Part shown: positions 8,368 to 17,257 of the stretch, in pieces
Layout: every line of letters begins with the position of its first letter
Position numbering within the stretch: position 1 is the stretch's first letter
Source: JAAYPI01 sp963668615
GTDB lineage: Bacteria; Bacteroidota; Bacteroidia; Bacteroidales; Paludibacteraceae
Direction: 5' to 3'
Assembly (NCBI GenBank): GCA_963668615.2
Contig: CAXXCL010000003.1
Location: 558,001-622,000, forward strand
DNA: 64,000 nucleotides
Made by a program: the position numbers and the translations under genes
Notes under the pieces: model-generated
The model's database searches: none
What the model saw: only the letters and a program-made list of their open reading frames with translations
Told to the model about the DNA's origin: nothing

Positions 8368-9618
8368 ATGCGAGAATTTTTCAAAAAAATATTTAAAGGC
8401 GACTCCATCCTGTGGATAATTATAGGGCTTTTGCTCCTGATATCATCGGTAGAAATGTTCAGTGCAATAAGCCAAGAAGCTTATAAAACGGAAAACCATT
8501 TGGCTCCGTTTATTGGACATGTGCAGATGCTTACGCTTGGTTTTATTGTTATGGTAATTGCTCATCACATTCCCTATCGTTTTTTCAGGATGTTATACAT
8601 TATTTTTCTTCCTATAACGGCAGTGCTTTTAATAATGCTGCCATTTGTTGGAATAGAGGTAAACGGAGCTATAAGAGCTATCAAAATTTTCGGTTTCGAA
8701 TTTCAACCTTTAGAATTAGCAAAATTTTCAGTAATTTTGTTTATAGTAGATATGTTGGCTCGAAACCAAAAAGAAGGACAAAATGCAGACAAAGCATTTT
8801 TCCCAATTTTGGGAGTTTTGGGACTATTTTGCTGCCTTATTGCACCCCAAAATTTATCTACGGCAGTAATGTTATTTGGTGTTGGCATATTGCTTATGGT
8901 TATTGGAAGAATTTCATTTGCCAAAATAGGACTCACTGTTGGAGCCATTTTGGTGGTATTGGTTTCACTATATTTTCTATCTCATACATTTCAACCTAAA
9001 GTTTTACATAGACTTAACACATGGGTTGGTCGTATTGACGAATTTATGGAAGAAAGTTCAAAAAAGTCAACCGAAAAAACTTACGAGGTTAACGATGATA
9101 ATAACCAAATAATGAATTCAAAAATTGCTATTGCAAACGGAATCAATCCGGCAGGACCGGGCAACAGCACACAGAGAGACTTTTTACCTCTCGCATTTTC
9201 AGATTTTATTTATGCCATTGTTATAGAAGAATACGGATTATTTGGTGGTATTTTTATCATGATTTTATATCTGATTATTTTATTCAGATGTGGAATGTTA
9301 GCTCACAAAAGCAGTAAGGCATACCCTGCCTTTTTAGTTACAGGATTATCTTTGTTAATCGTACTGCAAGCATTCATAAGTATGGCCGTAACTGTGCATT
9401 TAGGACCTGTTACGGGACAGCCTTTGCCTTTGATAAGCAGAGGCGGAACATCTATCATTATGACAAGTCTATATTTAGGCATAATCCTTAGTGTTAGCCA
9501 ATACATTAAAGAAGAAAATCAACCAAAAGAAAAGACAAAAGTAGAACCAGAAGAAGAGACAAAAAACGAAGAAGAATCTACTGAAGAAGTATCCACACAG
9601 GAAAAACAAGAAAATTAG
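8368..9618 (+). CDS. ftsW: Septal peptidoglycan glycosyltransferase FtsW
   Basis: SEDS-family membrane enzyme that polymerises lipid II at the septum with FtsI. About ten membrane segments are visible, with SEDS signatures FQPLELAKFSVILF, the large extracellular loop ending in DFIYAIVIEEYG, and the late GPVTGQPLPLISRGGTS. The 416-residue protein ends in a cytoplasmic tail of about 35 residues that is very rich in Glu and Lys and may be a protein-interaction region. It sits between murD and the murG/murC fusion. Confidence 0.94.
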   Translation: MREFFKKIFKGDSILWIIIGLLLLISSVEMFSAISQEAYKTENHLAPFIGHVQMLTLGFIVMVIAHHIPYRFFRMLYIIFLPITAVLLIMLPFVGIEVNGAIRAIKIFGFEFQPLELAKFSVILFIVDMLARNQKEGQNADKAFFPILGVLGLFCCLIAPQNLSTAVMLFGVGILLMVIGRISFAKIGLTVGAILVVLVSLYFLSHTFQPKVLHRLNTWVGRIDEFMEESSKKSTEKTYEVNDDNNQIMNSKIAIANGINPAGPGNSTQRDFLPLAFSDFIYAIVIEEYGLFGGIFIMILYLIILFRCGMLAHKSSKAYPAFLVTGLSLLIVLQAFISMAVTVHLGPVTGQPLPLISRGGTSIIMTSLYLGIILSVSQYIKEENQPKEKTKVEPEEETKNEEESTEEVSTQEKQEN

Positions 9619-9645
9619 AGTTTTATTATTCAAAATATTTTTCAA

Positions 9646-12165
9646 ATGCAAAAAGCCATAAATATTATCATCAGCGGAGGCGGCACTGGAGGACATATCT
9701 TCCCAGCGATATCCATAGCCAACAGTATAAAAGAATTGTTACCTAATGCAAACATTTTATTTGTAGGTGCTGAAAATAAAATGGAAATGGAAAAAGTACC
9801 TACTGCCGGCTATAAAATAGAAGGGTTGCCGGTAACCGGTTTTGACCGCTCAAGCATGAAAAAAAATATTACGTTTGTTTCCAATTTGTTGAAAAGTCTG
9901 AAAAAAGCAAAAAAGATAATCAAGGACTTCAAACCTGACATAGTTGTCGGAGTAGGCGGTTTTGCTAGTGGACCAACTCTTTTCATGGCAAATAGATTAG
10001 GAATTCCAACGGTAATTCAGGAACAAAATTCCTATGCAGGAGTTACTAACAAATTGTTGGCAAAAAAGGCAAAAAAGATTTGTGTAGCTTACGACAATAT
10101 GGACAAATTCTTTCCAGCAAACAAAATTGTATTGACAGGGAATCCTATACGTCAACAATTACTTGAAAATGCCGACCAAAAAGAAAATGGCTATCAATTC
10201 TTCGGACTCAGTCACACAAAAAAAACCATCCTAATAATTGGAGGAAGTTTGGGTGCACGCACCATCAACCAAAGCATTTTAAAGGATATTAAATCTTTGT
10301 TAGATTCTAATATACAGGTTATTTGGCAAACAGGAAAGTTTTACATCAATGACATAAAAGCCCAAACAACTCATTTAGACACAAAAAACATAATTATTAC
10401 GGACTTCGTAGCCCGTATGGATTTGGCTTATAGCATAGCAGATTTAGTTATATCAAGAGCCGGAGCAAGCTCCATTTCTGAGCTAAGCTTATTACAAAAA
10501 CCTTGCATTTTGGTTCCTTCTCCAAATGTTGCTGAAGATCACCAAACCAAAAACGCTTTAGCTTTATCGGAAAAGAATGCGGCTATCATGATTTCCGATA
10601 TGGAAGCTCCTAATCTTCTTGTTAATAAAGCTCTCTCGGTAGTAAAAAATCAAAATATTCTTGATGAGTTAAGTGCAAACATTGCACATTTTGCGAAACC
10701 AAACGCTTCTAGAAATATCGCCTTGGAAATACTAAAGCTATTAGGAATCAACAACTTAAGCAAAGTAACAGAAGCTACTAAAAAGAAAAAAATAAACAAC
10801 TATTATTTCTTGGGAATCGGTGGAATAGGCATGAGTGCATTGGCTCGCTATTTTAAGCAACATGGATGCCAAGTTGGAGGTTACGATTTAACTAAAACTT
10901 CTTTAACGGAAGAACTTGAAAAAGAAGGCATTGAAATCCATTATAAAGACAGTATCAGTCTAATTCCTCTCACTTACATGAGCACAGATTCTACAACAAT
11001 TGTCTATACCCCTGCTATTCCCAAAGATTTACAAGAATTTGTCTTTTTCCAAAAAGGTGGCTTCCGTTTATTAAAACGCTCTGAAATTTTGGGAGAAATT
11101 ACTCGTTCTCAAAAAGCCCTTTGCGTATCAGGAACTCATGGGAAAACAACTACCTCTACAATGATAGCACACATTTTTACTCAATCAAAGATTGGAGCAA
11201 GTGCTTTCTTAGGAGGTATCTCCAAGAACTATAACAGTAATTTACTCGTCAATACGACAAGCCCTTTTGTGGTGGTAGAAGCAGATGAATACGATCGTTC
11301 TTTTCACCAACTTTCTCCTTACATGGCAGTAGTCACAGCAACTGATGCCGACCATTTGGATATTTACAATGACAGGAATAACTTACTACAAAGCTTTGCC
11401 CACTTCACATCTCTTATACAAGAAGGAGGAGTCTTATTAGCAAAAGAAGGAATTGATTTAATACCCGAATTAGCAAAAAATGTTAAATCATATACCTATT
11501 CCGGCACAAAAACGGCCGATTTTTATGCAAAAAATATTATCACAGCAAATGGAAAAATCACTTTCGATTTTGTAACGCCAACTGAGACTATCTCTTCGAT
11601 AGAATTGGGGGTGCCCATATTGATAAACGTAGAAAATTCTGTAGCAGCCATGTCTATTGCTTATTTGAACGGAATTACCCCTGAAGAAATTAAAAAAGCA
11701 ATCGCCTCCTTCGAGGGAATAAAAAGACGTTTTGACGTACAAGTAAAAACGGATAAAGTTACTTTCATTGATGATTATGCACATCATCCTGAAGAACTTA
11801 AAGCATCAATTAATTCCATAAAAGCTCTTTATCCCGACAAAAAAATATGTGGCATTTTTCAACCGCATTTGTATACACGCACACGTGACTTTGCAAACGA
11901 ATTTGCAGAAAGTCTTTCGGCATTGGATAGCGTTATTTTACTCGATATTTATCCTGCAAGAGAAAAGCCTATAGAGGGGATTACATCGAATATTATTCTT
12001 AGCAAAATAAATTGTGCGGAAAAGAAAATATGTAAAAAAGAAAACTTGCTTGATGAGATAAAAACATCTACTTTTGATGTATTAATTACATTGGGGGCGG
12101 GAGACATTGATAAATTGGTTCCGGAAATAGCTAATTATCTGAAAACTAACGAGCAATCTGAATAG
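9646..12165 (+). CDS. murG/murC: MurG-MurC fusion: lipid II GlcNAc-transferase / UDP-MurNAc--L-alanine ligase
   Basis: A single uninterrupted frame of 839 residues encodes two wall enzymes. Residues 1 to about 366 are MurG, which adds GlcNAc to lipid I: GGGTGGHIFPA (11-21), VGGFASGP (103-110) and the donor-binding segment RAGASSISELSLLQKP (271-286). A linker of about 17 residues rich in Lys and Thr follows. Residues 384-839 are MurC, which adds L-Ala to UDP-MurNAc: GIGGIGMSALA (390-400), P-loop GTHGKTTT (496-503), ADEYDRSF (546-553), HHPEE (713-717) and LDIYPAREKP (766-775). Both halves look full length with motifs intact. The two genes are adjacent but separate in most Bacteroidota. MurC acts first in the cytoplasmic pathway and MurG last, so the fusion tethers soluble MurC to the membrane-associated MurG. 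Confidence 0.93.
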   Translation: MQKAINIIISGGGTGGHIFPAISIANSIKELLPNANILFVGAENKMEMEKVPTAGYKIEGLPVTGFDRSSMKKNITFVSNLLKSLKKAKKIIKDFKPDIVVGVGGFASGPTLFMANRLGIPTVIQEQNSYAGVTNKLLAKKAKKICVAYDNMDKFFPANKIVLTGNPIRQQLLENADQKENGYQFFGLSHTKKTILIIGGSLGARTINQSILKDIKSLLDSNIQVIWQTGKFYINDIKAQTTHLDTKNIIITDFVARMDLAYSIADLVISRAGASSISELSLLQKPCILVPSPNVAEDHQTKNALALSEKNAAIMISDMEAPNLLVNKALSVVKNQNILDELSANIAHFAKPNASRNIALEILKLLGINNLSKVTEATKKKKINNYYFLGIGGIGMSALARYFKQHGCQVGGYDLTKTSLTEELEKEGIEIHYKDSISLIPLTYMSTDSTTIVYTPAIPKDLQEFVFFQKGGFRLLKRSEILGEITRSQKALCVSGTHGKTTTSTMIAHIFTQSKIGASAFLGGISKNYNSNLLVNTTSPFVVVEADEYDRSFHQLSPYMAVVTATDADHLDIYNDRNNLLQSFAHFTSLIQEGGVLLAKEGIDLIPELAKNVKSYTYSGTKTADFYAKNIITANGKITFDFVTPTETISSIELGVPILINVENSVAAMSIAYLNGITPEEIKKAIASFEGIKRRFDVQVKTDKVTFIDDYAHHPEELKASINSIKALYPDKKICGIFQPHLYTRTRDFANEFAESLSALDSVILLDIYPAREKPIEGITSNIILSKINCAEKKICKKENLLDEIKTSTFDVLITLGAGDIDKLVPEIANYLKTNEQSE

Positions 12166-12179
12166 TAAATTAATTGTTT

Positions 12180-12926
12180 ATGATAAAGAAAATTTTAGGC
12201 ATATTTGTTTCATTGATAACATTGGCTTACATTATTTACTCAATAGTAATGTTTAGCAATGTCAAAGAAACAGAAGTGTGCAAAAAAATCAGCATCTATA
12301 AACAAGAAAGTTCTAACGATAATTTTATTAAAACAGATGATATCTCTCGACGTTTAATGGAGAAGGGGCTTTTCCCATTAAATAAAAAATTAGATTATGC
12401 AAAAGTAAATAAGATAGAAAGATGCTTGAGAAAAATGAATTTCGTAAAACGTGCAGAATGCTACCGTACTAATAATGGAAATTTAGTAGTGACCCTTTGG
12501 CAACGACACCCTATTTTACATGTAATAACAGAATACAATTCTTATTACATTGATCAAGACCGAAAAAAAATGCCTACATCAAAAAACTTCACCTCTTTGA
12601 TGCCTATTGTTTCGGGTTGTGTAACGGAGAGCTTTGCAAAAAAAGAACTCTATGATTTTGTCGTTTTCCTATCAAAAGATGCATTTTGGAATGCACATAT
12701 AGACCAAATATACGTGCTACCAAATAAAAAAATTGAGCTTGTACCAAAAATCGGAACGGCTAAAATTATGCTTGGGACAATTGACAATTACGAAAAAAAA
12801 CTGGAAAAGTTATCCGCTTTTTATAAAGCTTATCCACAATATGCTTTTGGAGACAAATATGAAACTATCAATTTGGAATATAATAAACTAATATACGGTA
12901 CTTTAAAAAAAACCACAGCCTTATGA
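12180..12926 (+). CDS. ftsQ: Cell division protein FtsQ/DivIB
   Basis: Bitopic divisome protein of 248 residues with a short N-terminal cytoplasmic part, one membrane segment (about 5-24, LGIFVSLITLAYIIYSIVMF) and a periplasmic part. The DDISRRL...PLNKKLDYAKVNKIERCLRKMNFVKRAECY region fits a POTRA domain. FtsQ recruits and scaffolds FtsL/FtsB and the FtsWI synthase. The ATG at 12180 is preferred to a TTG two codons earlier. Sequence conservation is low; the call relies on topology, the POTRA-like pattern and position before ftsA. It overlaps ftsA by four bases. Confidence 0.88.
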   Translation: MIKKILGIFVSLITLAYIIYSIVMFSNVKETEVCKKISIYKQESSNDNFIKTDDISRRLMEKGLFPLNKKLDYAKVNKIERCLRKMNFVKRAECYRTNNGNLVVTLWQRHPILHVITEYNSYYIDQDRKKMPTSKNFTSLMPIVSGCVTESFAKKELYDFVVFLSKDAFWNAHIDQIYVLPNKKIELVPKIGTAKIMLGTIDNYEKKLEKLSAFYKAYPQYAFGDKYETINLEYNKLIYGTLKKTTAL

Positions 12927-14251
12927 ATGACGATACACCTTACATTTTAGCTTTCGATTTGGGATCAACAAAGATTATCGGTGCTGTTGCTCAAAAAACG
13001 GAAGAAGGATTGCTAAACATTATTGCTTATGAAGAAGAAGCAACCAAAGAAAATGCAATAAAAAAGGGAACTATCTTCAACATCAGTGATACAGCATTCC
13101 ATGTCAATAGTATTGTTACCAAATTGCGTAACAAAAGTAAGCTTAATTTAACCAAAGCTTATGTAGGTTTAGGTGGAGAATTTTTACAATGCACCTATAA
13201 CATTACAAAAAGAATTTTGGGTACAGATGAGATTGTGACAGATTCGCTGATAGAAACACTCTATCAAGAGAACTTCAAGCTACACTCTCCGAAGTTTGAA
13301 ATCTTGGACGTTATAACACAGGAATTTTTGGTTGATGATGAATTAATAAGTAATCCGGTAGGCATTGATTGTACTTGTCTGGAAGGACGTTACAAAATAA
13401 TTCATACGAAAAGCTTGACAATACAAAGCTTCGAAAAAGTTAGAACGATCATCAAAGAAAAGTCAAATATTGAAATCATTGGTACATTAACAGCTCCAAT
13501 AGCCACAGCCAACGGACTAATTACAAGTGATGAAAAAGAATTAGGTTGTATGGTTATCGATTTTGGAGGGGGAACAACATCCTACTCTCTATTTACCAAA
13601 GGTTATTTGCGAGAAGCCGGAATCATTCCTTTAGGAGGTAAAACGGTTACAAACGATATCCGTGAATTGAATCTGCTGGAAAGTCAGGCGGAAAAGCTAA
13701 AGAAAAAATTAGGCAGCGCACTGGCTTGTCTTGAAGTTCCGGATAAAAAAATTATTATTGCACGTGCAGAAAATCAAAACGAAGAAAAGTCTGTACAAAG
13801 TTCATTTTTAGCTGAAATTATTGAGGCAAGAGTAACTGAAATAGTTAATTTTTTTCTTACTGCATTGCAACAAAAGGGATATTTCAGACAACTTGGAGCG
13901 GGTATTGTCATAACAGGAGGAGGCTCTCAACTAAATAAAATAAATGAGCTAATGCGTTCTTTAACAGGTTTGGATGTGAGAAACTCTATCGGCAACCATT
14001 TACTTGATAAAGAAACTATGCCTGAAGCATTTATGAACCCTGCTTATAGCCAAATAATCGGATTGCTAAGTATGGGAACAGAAAATTGTATCACGGAAGA
14101 AAAACCAATACAAAAAGAAGAAAAAGGCAAAAAAGTAAAACAACAAGTTACAAGCGAAAAAACGGGTTTCAAATCCAGAATATACGGTCTTGTAGACGGC
14201 ACAACAAAACGCCTGGTTACTCTTTTTGATGATAAAGAAGAATCTATTTAA
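12923..14251 (+). CDS. ftsA: Cell division actin-like protein FtsA
   Basis: ATP-binding actin homologue that anchors FtsZ filaments to the membrane. The 442-residue protein opens with the phosphate-1 motif AFDLGSTKI, has the phosphate-2 motif VIDFGGGTTSY and the adenosine-binding GIVITGGGSQL. The C-terminus after about 390 is Lys-rich and ends in a segment (SRIYGLVDGTTKRLVTLF) that could be the amphipathic membrane-targeting helix. It overlaps ftsQ by four bases (ATGA) and precedes ftsZ by 35 bases. Confidence 0.95.
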   Translation: MNDDTPYILAFDLGSTKIIGAVAQKTEEGLLNIIAYEEEATKENAIKKGTIFNISDTAFHVNSIVTKLRNKSKLNLTKAYVGLGGEFLQCTYNITKRILGTDEIVTDSLIETLYQENFKLHSPKFEILDVITQEFLVDDELISNPVGIDCTCLEGRYKIIHTKSLTIQSFEKVRTIIKEKSNIEIIGTLTAPIATANGLITSDEKELGCMVIDFGGGTTSYSLFTKGYLREAGIIPLGGKTVTNDIRELNLLESQAEKLKKKLGSALACLEVPDKKIIIARAENQNEEKSVQSSFLAEIIEARVTEIVNFFLTALQQKGYFRQLGAGIVITGGGSQLNKINELMRSLTGLDVRNSIGNHLLDKETMPEAFMNPAYSQIIGLLSMGTENCITEEKPIQKEEKGKKVKQQVTSEKTGFKSRIYGLVDGTTKRLVTLFDDKEESI

Positions 14252-14286
14252 ACAATTATAAGTACATTTACAAATATTAATTACCC

Positions 14287-15636
14287 ATGGTAAATTTTGA
14301 CTTTTCAGAAAATGCCGAATCCATTATCAAGGTTATTGGAGTTGGTGGCGGTGGTGGAAATGCTGTTAATTATATGTTTTCTCAAGGCATAAAAGACGTT
14401 TCATTTGTGCTTTGCAACACGGATTATCAAGACTTGAGACGTTCGCCTATTCCATTCAAAATACAACTTGGCAAAGGAGGTTTAGGTGCGGGTAGTGTTC
14501 CTGAGGAAGCTCGTAAAGCTGCCGTTGAAAGCAGAGAGGAAATTGAAAATGCGTTGCGTGACAATACGCAAATGGCATTCATTACTGCGGGAATGGGTGG
14601 TGGAACAGGAACAGGTGCAGGACCCGTCATTGCTGAAATTGCCAAAAGCATGGGGATTCTTACAGTAGCTATAGTGACCATTCCTTTTGAATTTGAAGGA
14701 GAAAAGAAGATAAAAAAAGCATTACTTGGTGTCGAAGAAATGAGTAAACACGTGGATGCTCTTTTGGTTATTAACAATGAACGACTAGCCGAAATTTTCC
14801 CTGACTTCAGTATGTCCAATGCTTTTGCAAAAGCCGATAATATATTGACGGATGCCGCAAGAGGAATTGCTGAAATCATTACAGAAACAGGATATATCAA
14901 TGTCGATTTTGCCGATGTAAAAACTATTATGAAAGATAGTGGCGTGGCTATCATGAACACAGGATTTGCCAGTGGAAACAGAAGAATAACAAAAGCTATT
15001 GAAGAAGCATTAAATTCGCCCCTCCTTAAGAACAACAACATACAAGGTGCACAACGAATATTGATGAACATCAATACTGCTCATGACAACCAAATTACAA
15101 TGGAAGAAACCAAAGAAATCAAAGCTTTCTTCAAACGTGTTGGAGCAGCTGATGCCGATGTTATTTGGGGAGCATCATTTGATGATAAACTCGAAGAATC
15201 AATCAAAGTTACCATTATAGCTACAGGATTTGGATTAGACAATCTTCCTTGTATACATGAAATGGAAAAAGAAGATGGTACAACAGTTACATTAGAAGAC
15301 GAACCACAAACACTTAAAGCTGAAACAAAAGATACAAACAAAGAAAATCTAGATAAACTCAGAGAGGAATATTACGGTAAGAAACAAGAGATGCCAAACA
15401 TTAAGAAGGAGCCTGAAAAAGTAATAGAGGTAATTACCCTAGACGATTGGGATTCGGATGAAAAAATACAAGAGATTGAATCAATTCCTGCATACAAAAG
15501 GAACAATTCAAAACCGACCAATTCATTTAGAGAATCTCCTTCCTTTAAAGACTTCTCTGATTTTTCTATGCAAAAAAAAGATAACTCAGTCGATTTTAAT
15601 CAGAAAAATAAATTTTTACACAATAACGTAGATTAA
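14287..15636 (+). CDS. ftsZ: Cell division GTPase FtsZ
   Basis: Tubulin homologue that forms the Z ring. The 449-residue protein has the nucleotide-binding GVGGGGGNAV (18-27), the tubulin signature GGGTGTG (104-110) and the T7-loop region near NVDFADVKTIM. After the globular part (about residue 320) comes a charged linker. A sequence IPAYKR at 400-405 resembles the conserved FtsZ C-terminal peptide that binds FtsA, but it is followed by about 44 more residues ending LHNNVD. FtsZ normally ends close to this peptide, so the extension may be a second interaction element. Last divisome gene of the cluster. Confidence 0.97.
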   Translation: MVNFDFSENAESIIKVIGVGGGGGNAVNYMFSQGIKDVSFVLCNTDYQDLRRSPIPFKIQLGKGGLGAGSVPEEARKAAVESREEIENALRDNTQMAFITAGMGGGTGTGAGPVIAEIAKSMGILTVAIVTIPFEFEGEKKIKKALLGVEEMSKHVDALLVINNERLAEIFPDFSMSNAFAKADNILTDAARGIAEIITETGYINVDFADVKTIMKDSGVAIMNTGFASGNRRITKAIEEALNSPLLKNNNIQGAQRILMNINTAHDNQITMEETKEIKAFFKRVGAADADVIWGASFDDKLEESIKVTIIATGFGLDNLPCIHEMEKEDGTTVTLEDEPQTLKAETKDTNKENLDKLREEYYGKKQEMPNIKKEPEKVIEVITLDDWDSDEKIQEIESIPAYKRNNSKPTNSFRESPSFKDFSDFSMQKKDNSVDFNQKNKFLHNNVD

Positions 15637-15638
15637 AA

Positions 15639-16088
15639 ATGGAACTAATTGATCGCATAACAGAAGATATTAAGTCAGCAATGTTTGCAAAAGACAAGCT
15701 GAAACTTGATGCCTTGAGAGGTATTAAAAAAGAATTGCTGGAAGCCAAAACCGCAAAAGGATCCGATGGAACAATAACAGAGGAAGTCGGTATCAAAATT
15801 ATGCAAAAAATGGTAAAGCAACGCAAAGAAAGTGCTCAAATATACATCGAACAAAATCGTCCGGAATTAGCAGAAAAAGAACTTGATGAGGCAAAAGTAA
15901 TTTCAGCGTATCTACCCGAACAAATGAGCGAAGAAGAACTTACAACGGTCATCAAAAGCATTATTACCGAAGTAGGTGCCACATCTGCCAAAGATATGGG
16001 TAAAGTGATGGGATTAGCTACTAAACAATTAGCAGGCAAAATAGAGGGAAGATTAATCTCTGAAAAAGTAAAGAGTCTATTAAGTTAA
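15639..16088 (+). CDS. GatB/YqeY domain protein
   Basis: A 149-residue cytoplasmic protein of the YqeY family, related to the tRNA-binding tail domain of the GatB subunit of the amidotransferase. Visible signatures include the N-terminal KSAMFAKDKLKLDALRGIKKE, LPEQMSEEEL and the late KDMGKVMGLA. Stand-alone YqeY proteins may bind tRNA, but their role is not settled. It begins two bases after the ftsZ stop and is probably co-transcribed. Confidence 0.9.
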   Translation: MELIDRITEDIKSAMFAKDKLKLDALRGIKKELLEAKTAKGSDGTITEEVGIKIMQKMVKQRKESAQIYIEQNRPELAEKELDEAKVISAYLPEQMSEEELTTVIKSIITEVGATSAKDMGKVMGLATKQLAGKIEGRLISEKVKSLLS

Positions 16089-16104
16089 CAACAAAGAAGA
16101 AAAA

Positions 16105-17058
16105 ATGGAAGGAATTTGGTATTGGGTAGGATTTAATGTCTTTGTTATCATTATGCTATTGCTTGATTTAGGTGTTTTTCATAAAAAAGATTCCGTCCCA
16201 AGCCTAAAGGAAGCAGTCCTTTGGACTCTTTTTTGGATAGCCTTGGCCCTTACATTCAACGTAGGCGTATATTTTCAGTTGGGAGAAACAAGAGCCTTTG
16301 AGTTTTTCACTGCTTACGTCCTTGAAAAATCACTTAGTATTGATAACTTGTTTGTCTTTATTATGATTTTCGGCTTTTTCAAAATTCCGCCAAAATACCA
16401 ACATAAAGTTCTTTTTTGGGGCATTTTCGGAGCCATCATTATGCGTGCAATATTCATATTTAGTGGAATAGCACTTATCAATAAATTTGCATGGATAATG
16501 TACGTATTTGGAGCATTTTTAATCTATACCGGAGTTAAAATGTTTATTAAAAAGGAAGAAAAAGAAGATGATTTCAATCCCAACAACAACTTTTTCATTC
16601 GTGAATTTAGAAAACTCTTTCCGGTAAAGGATGATAATACATCCGGAAATTTCTTCATTAAAGAAAATGGAAAGAAATTTGCTACAACTTTCTTTATTGC
16701 TTTGTTATTTATTGAACTTTCGGATGTCGTTTTTGCAGTAGATTCTATTCCGGCTGTTCTTTCCGTTTCTAAAGATGTTTTTATTGTTTTTACATCTAAT
16801 ATATTTGCGATTTTGGGATTACGATCCCTGTATTTTGCATTAAACCACGTAATGGGCTATTTTTACTACTTAAAGTATGCGTTGGCAGGCATTCTTTCTT
16901 TTATCGGATTCAAAATGTGCTTTAATGAATTTTGTAAGGAAATGGGATATTCAATGTATATTTCGAATTTTGTTTCATTAGGCATAATACTTGGATTAAT
17001 AACTATCTCCATAATCGCTTCTGTTTGGTTACAAAAGAAAAATAGTAAAAAAGTATAA
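16105..17058 (+). CDS. TerC-family integral membrane protein
   Basis: A 317-residue protein with about nine membrane segments and two family signatures placed symmetrically: EKSLSIDNLFVF (74-85) and IELSDVVFAVDSIPAV (202-217). The acidic residues in these motifs fit metal-ion handling. TerC/Alx relatives are implicated in manganese export, with the original tellurite-resistance label from plasmid genes. A charged cytoplasmic loop (150-190) separates the halves. It follows the YqeY-like gene by 16 bases and is the last rightward gene before a convergent operon. Confidence 0.9.
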   Translation: MEGIWYWVGFNVFVIIMLLLDLGVFHKKDSVPSLKEAVLWTLFWIALALTFNVGVYFQLGETRAFEFFTAYVLEKSLSIDNLFVFIMIFGFFKIPPKYQHKVLFWGIFGAIIMRAIFIFSGIALINKFAWIMYVFGAFLIYTGVKMFIKKEEKEDDFNPNNNFFIREFRKLFPVKDDNTSGNFFIKENGKKFATTFFIALLFIELSDVVFAVDSIPAVLSVSKDVFIVFTSNIFAILGLRSLYFALNHVMGYFYYLKYALAGILSFIGFKMCFNEFCKEMGYSMYISNFVSLGIILGLITISIIASVWLQKKNSKKV

Positions 17059-17257
17059 TCTTCCGAAAATATATGAAAATGAATTTATCGAGCATTAAAA
17101 ACAGATTAAAAGTTTGCAGACGACTCGGAAAGTTCTTTGAAAAAAACGAAAAATACTTTTCAAGGTCAAATCGTTATATCAAATAGAGACGCTCAAACCC
17201 CTCATAAAAGTTTTACGCATTGTTTCAACTATAGAATATTACTTGAAAGACTACATC

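Noticed and set aside
14427..15074. A 215-codon minus-strand ORF inside ftsZ
   Set aside because: Antisense shadow of a highly conserved gene; codon pattern mirrors ftsZ.
17073..17186. A 37-codon ORF (MKMNLSSIKNRLK...) after the TerC gene
   Set aside because: No promoter box, no known family, and the basic A+T-rich composition can arise by chance; left as unproven.
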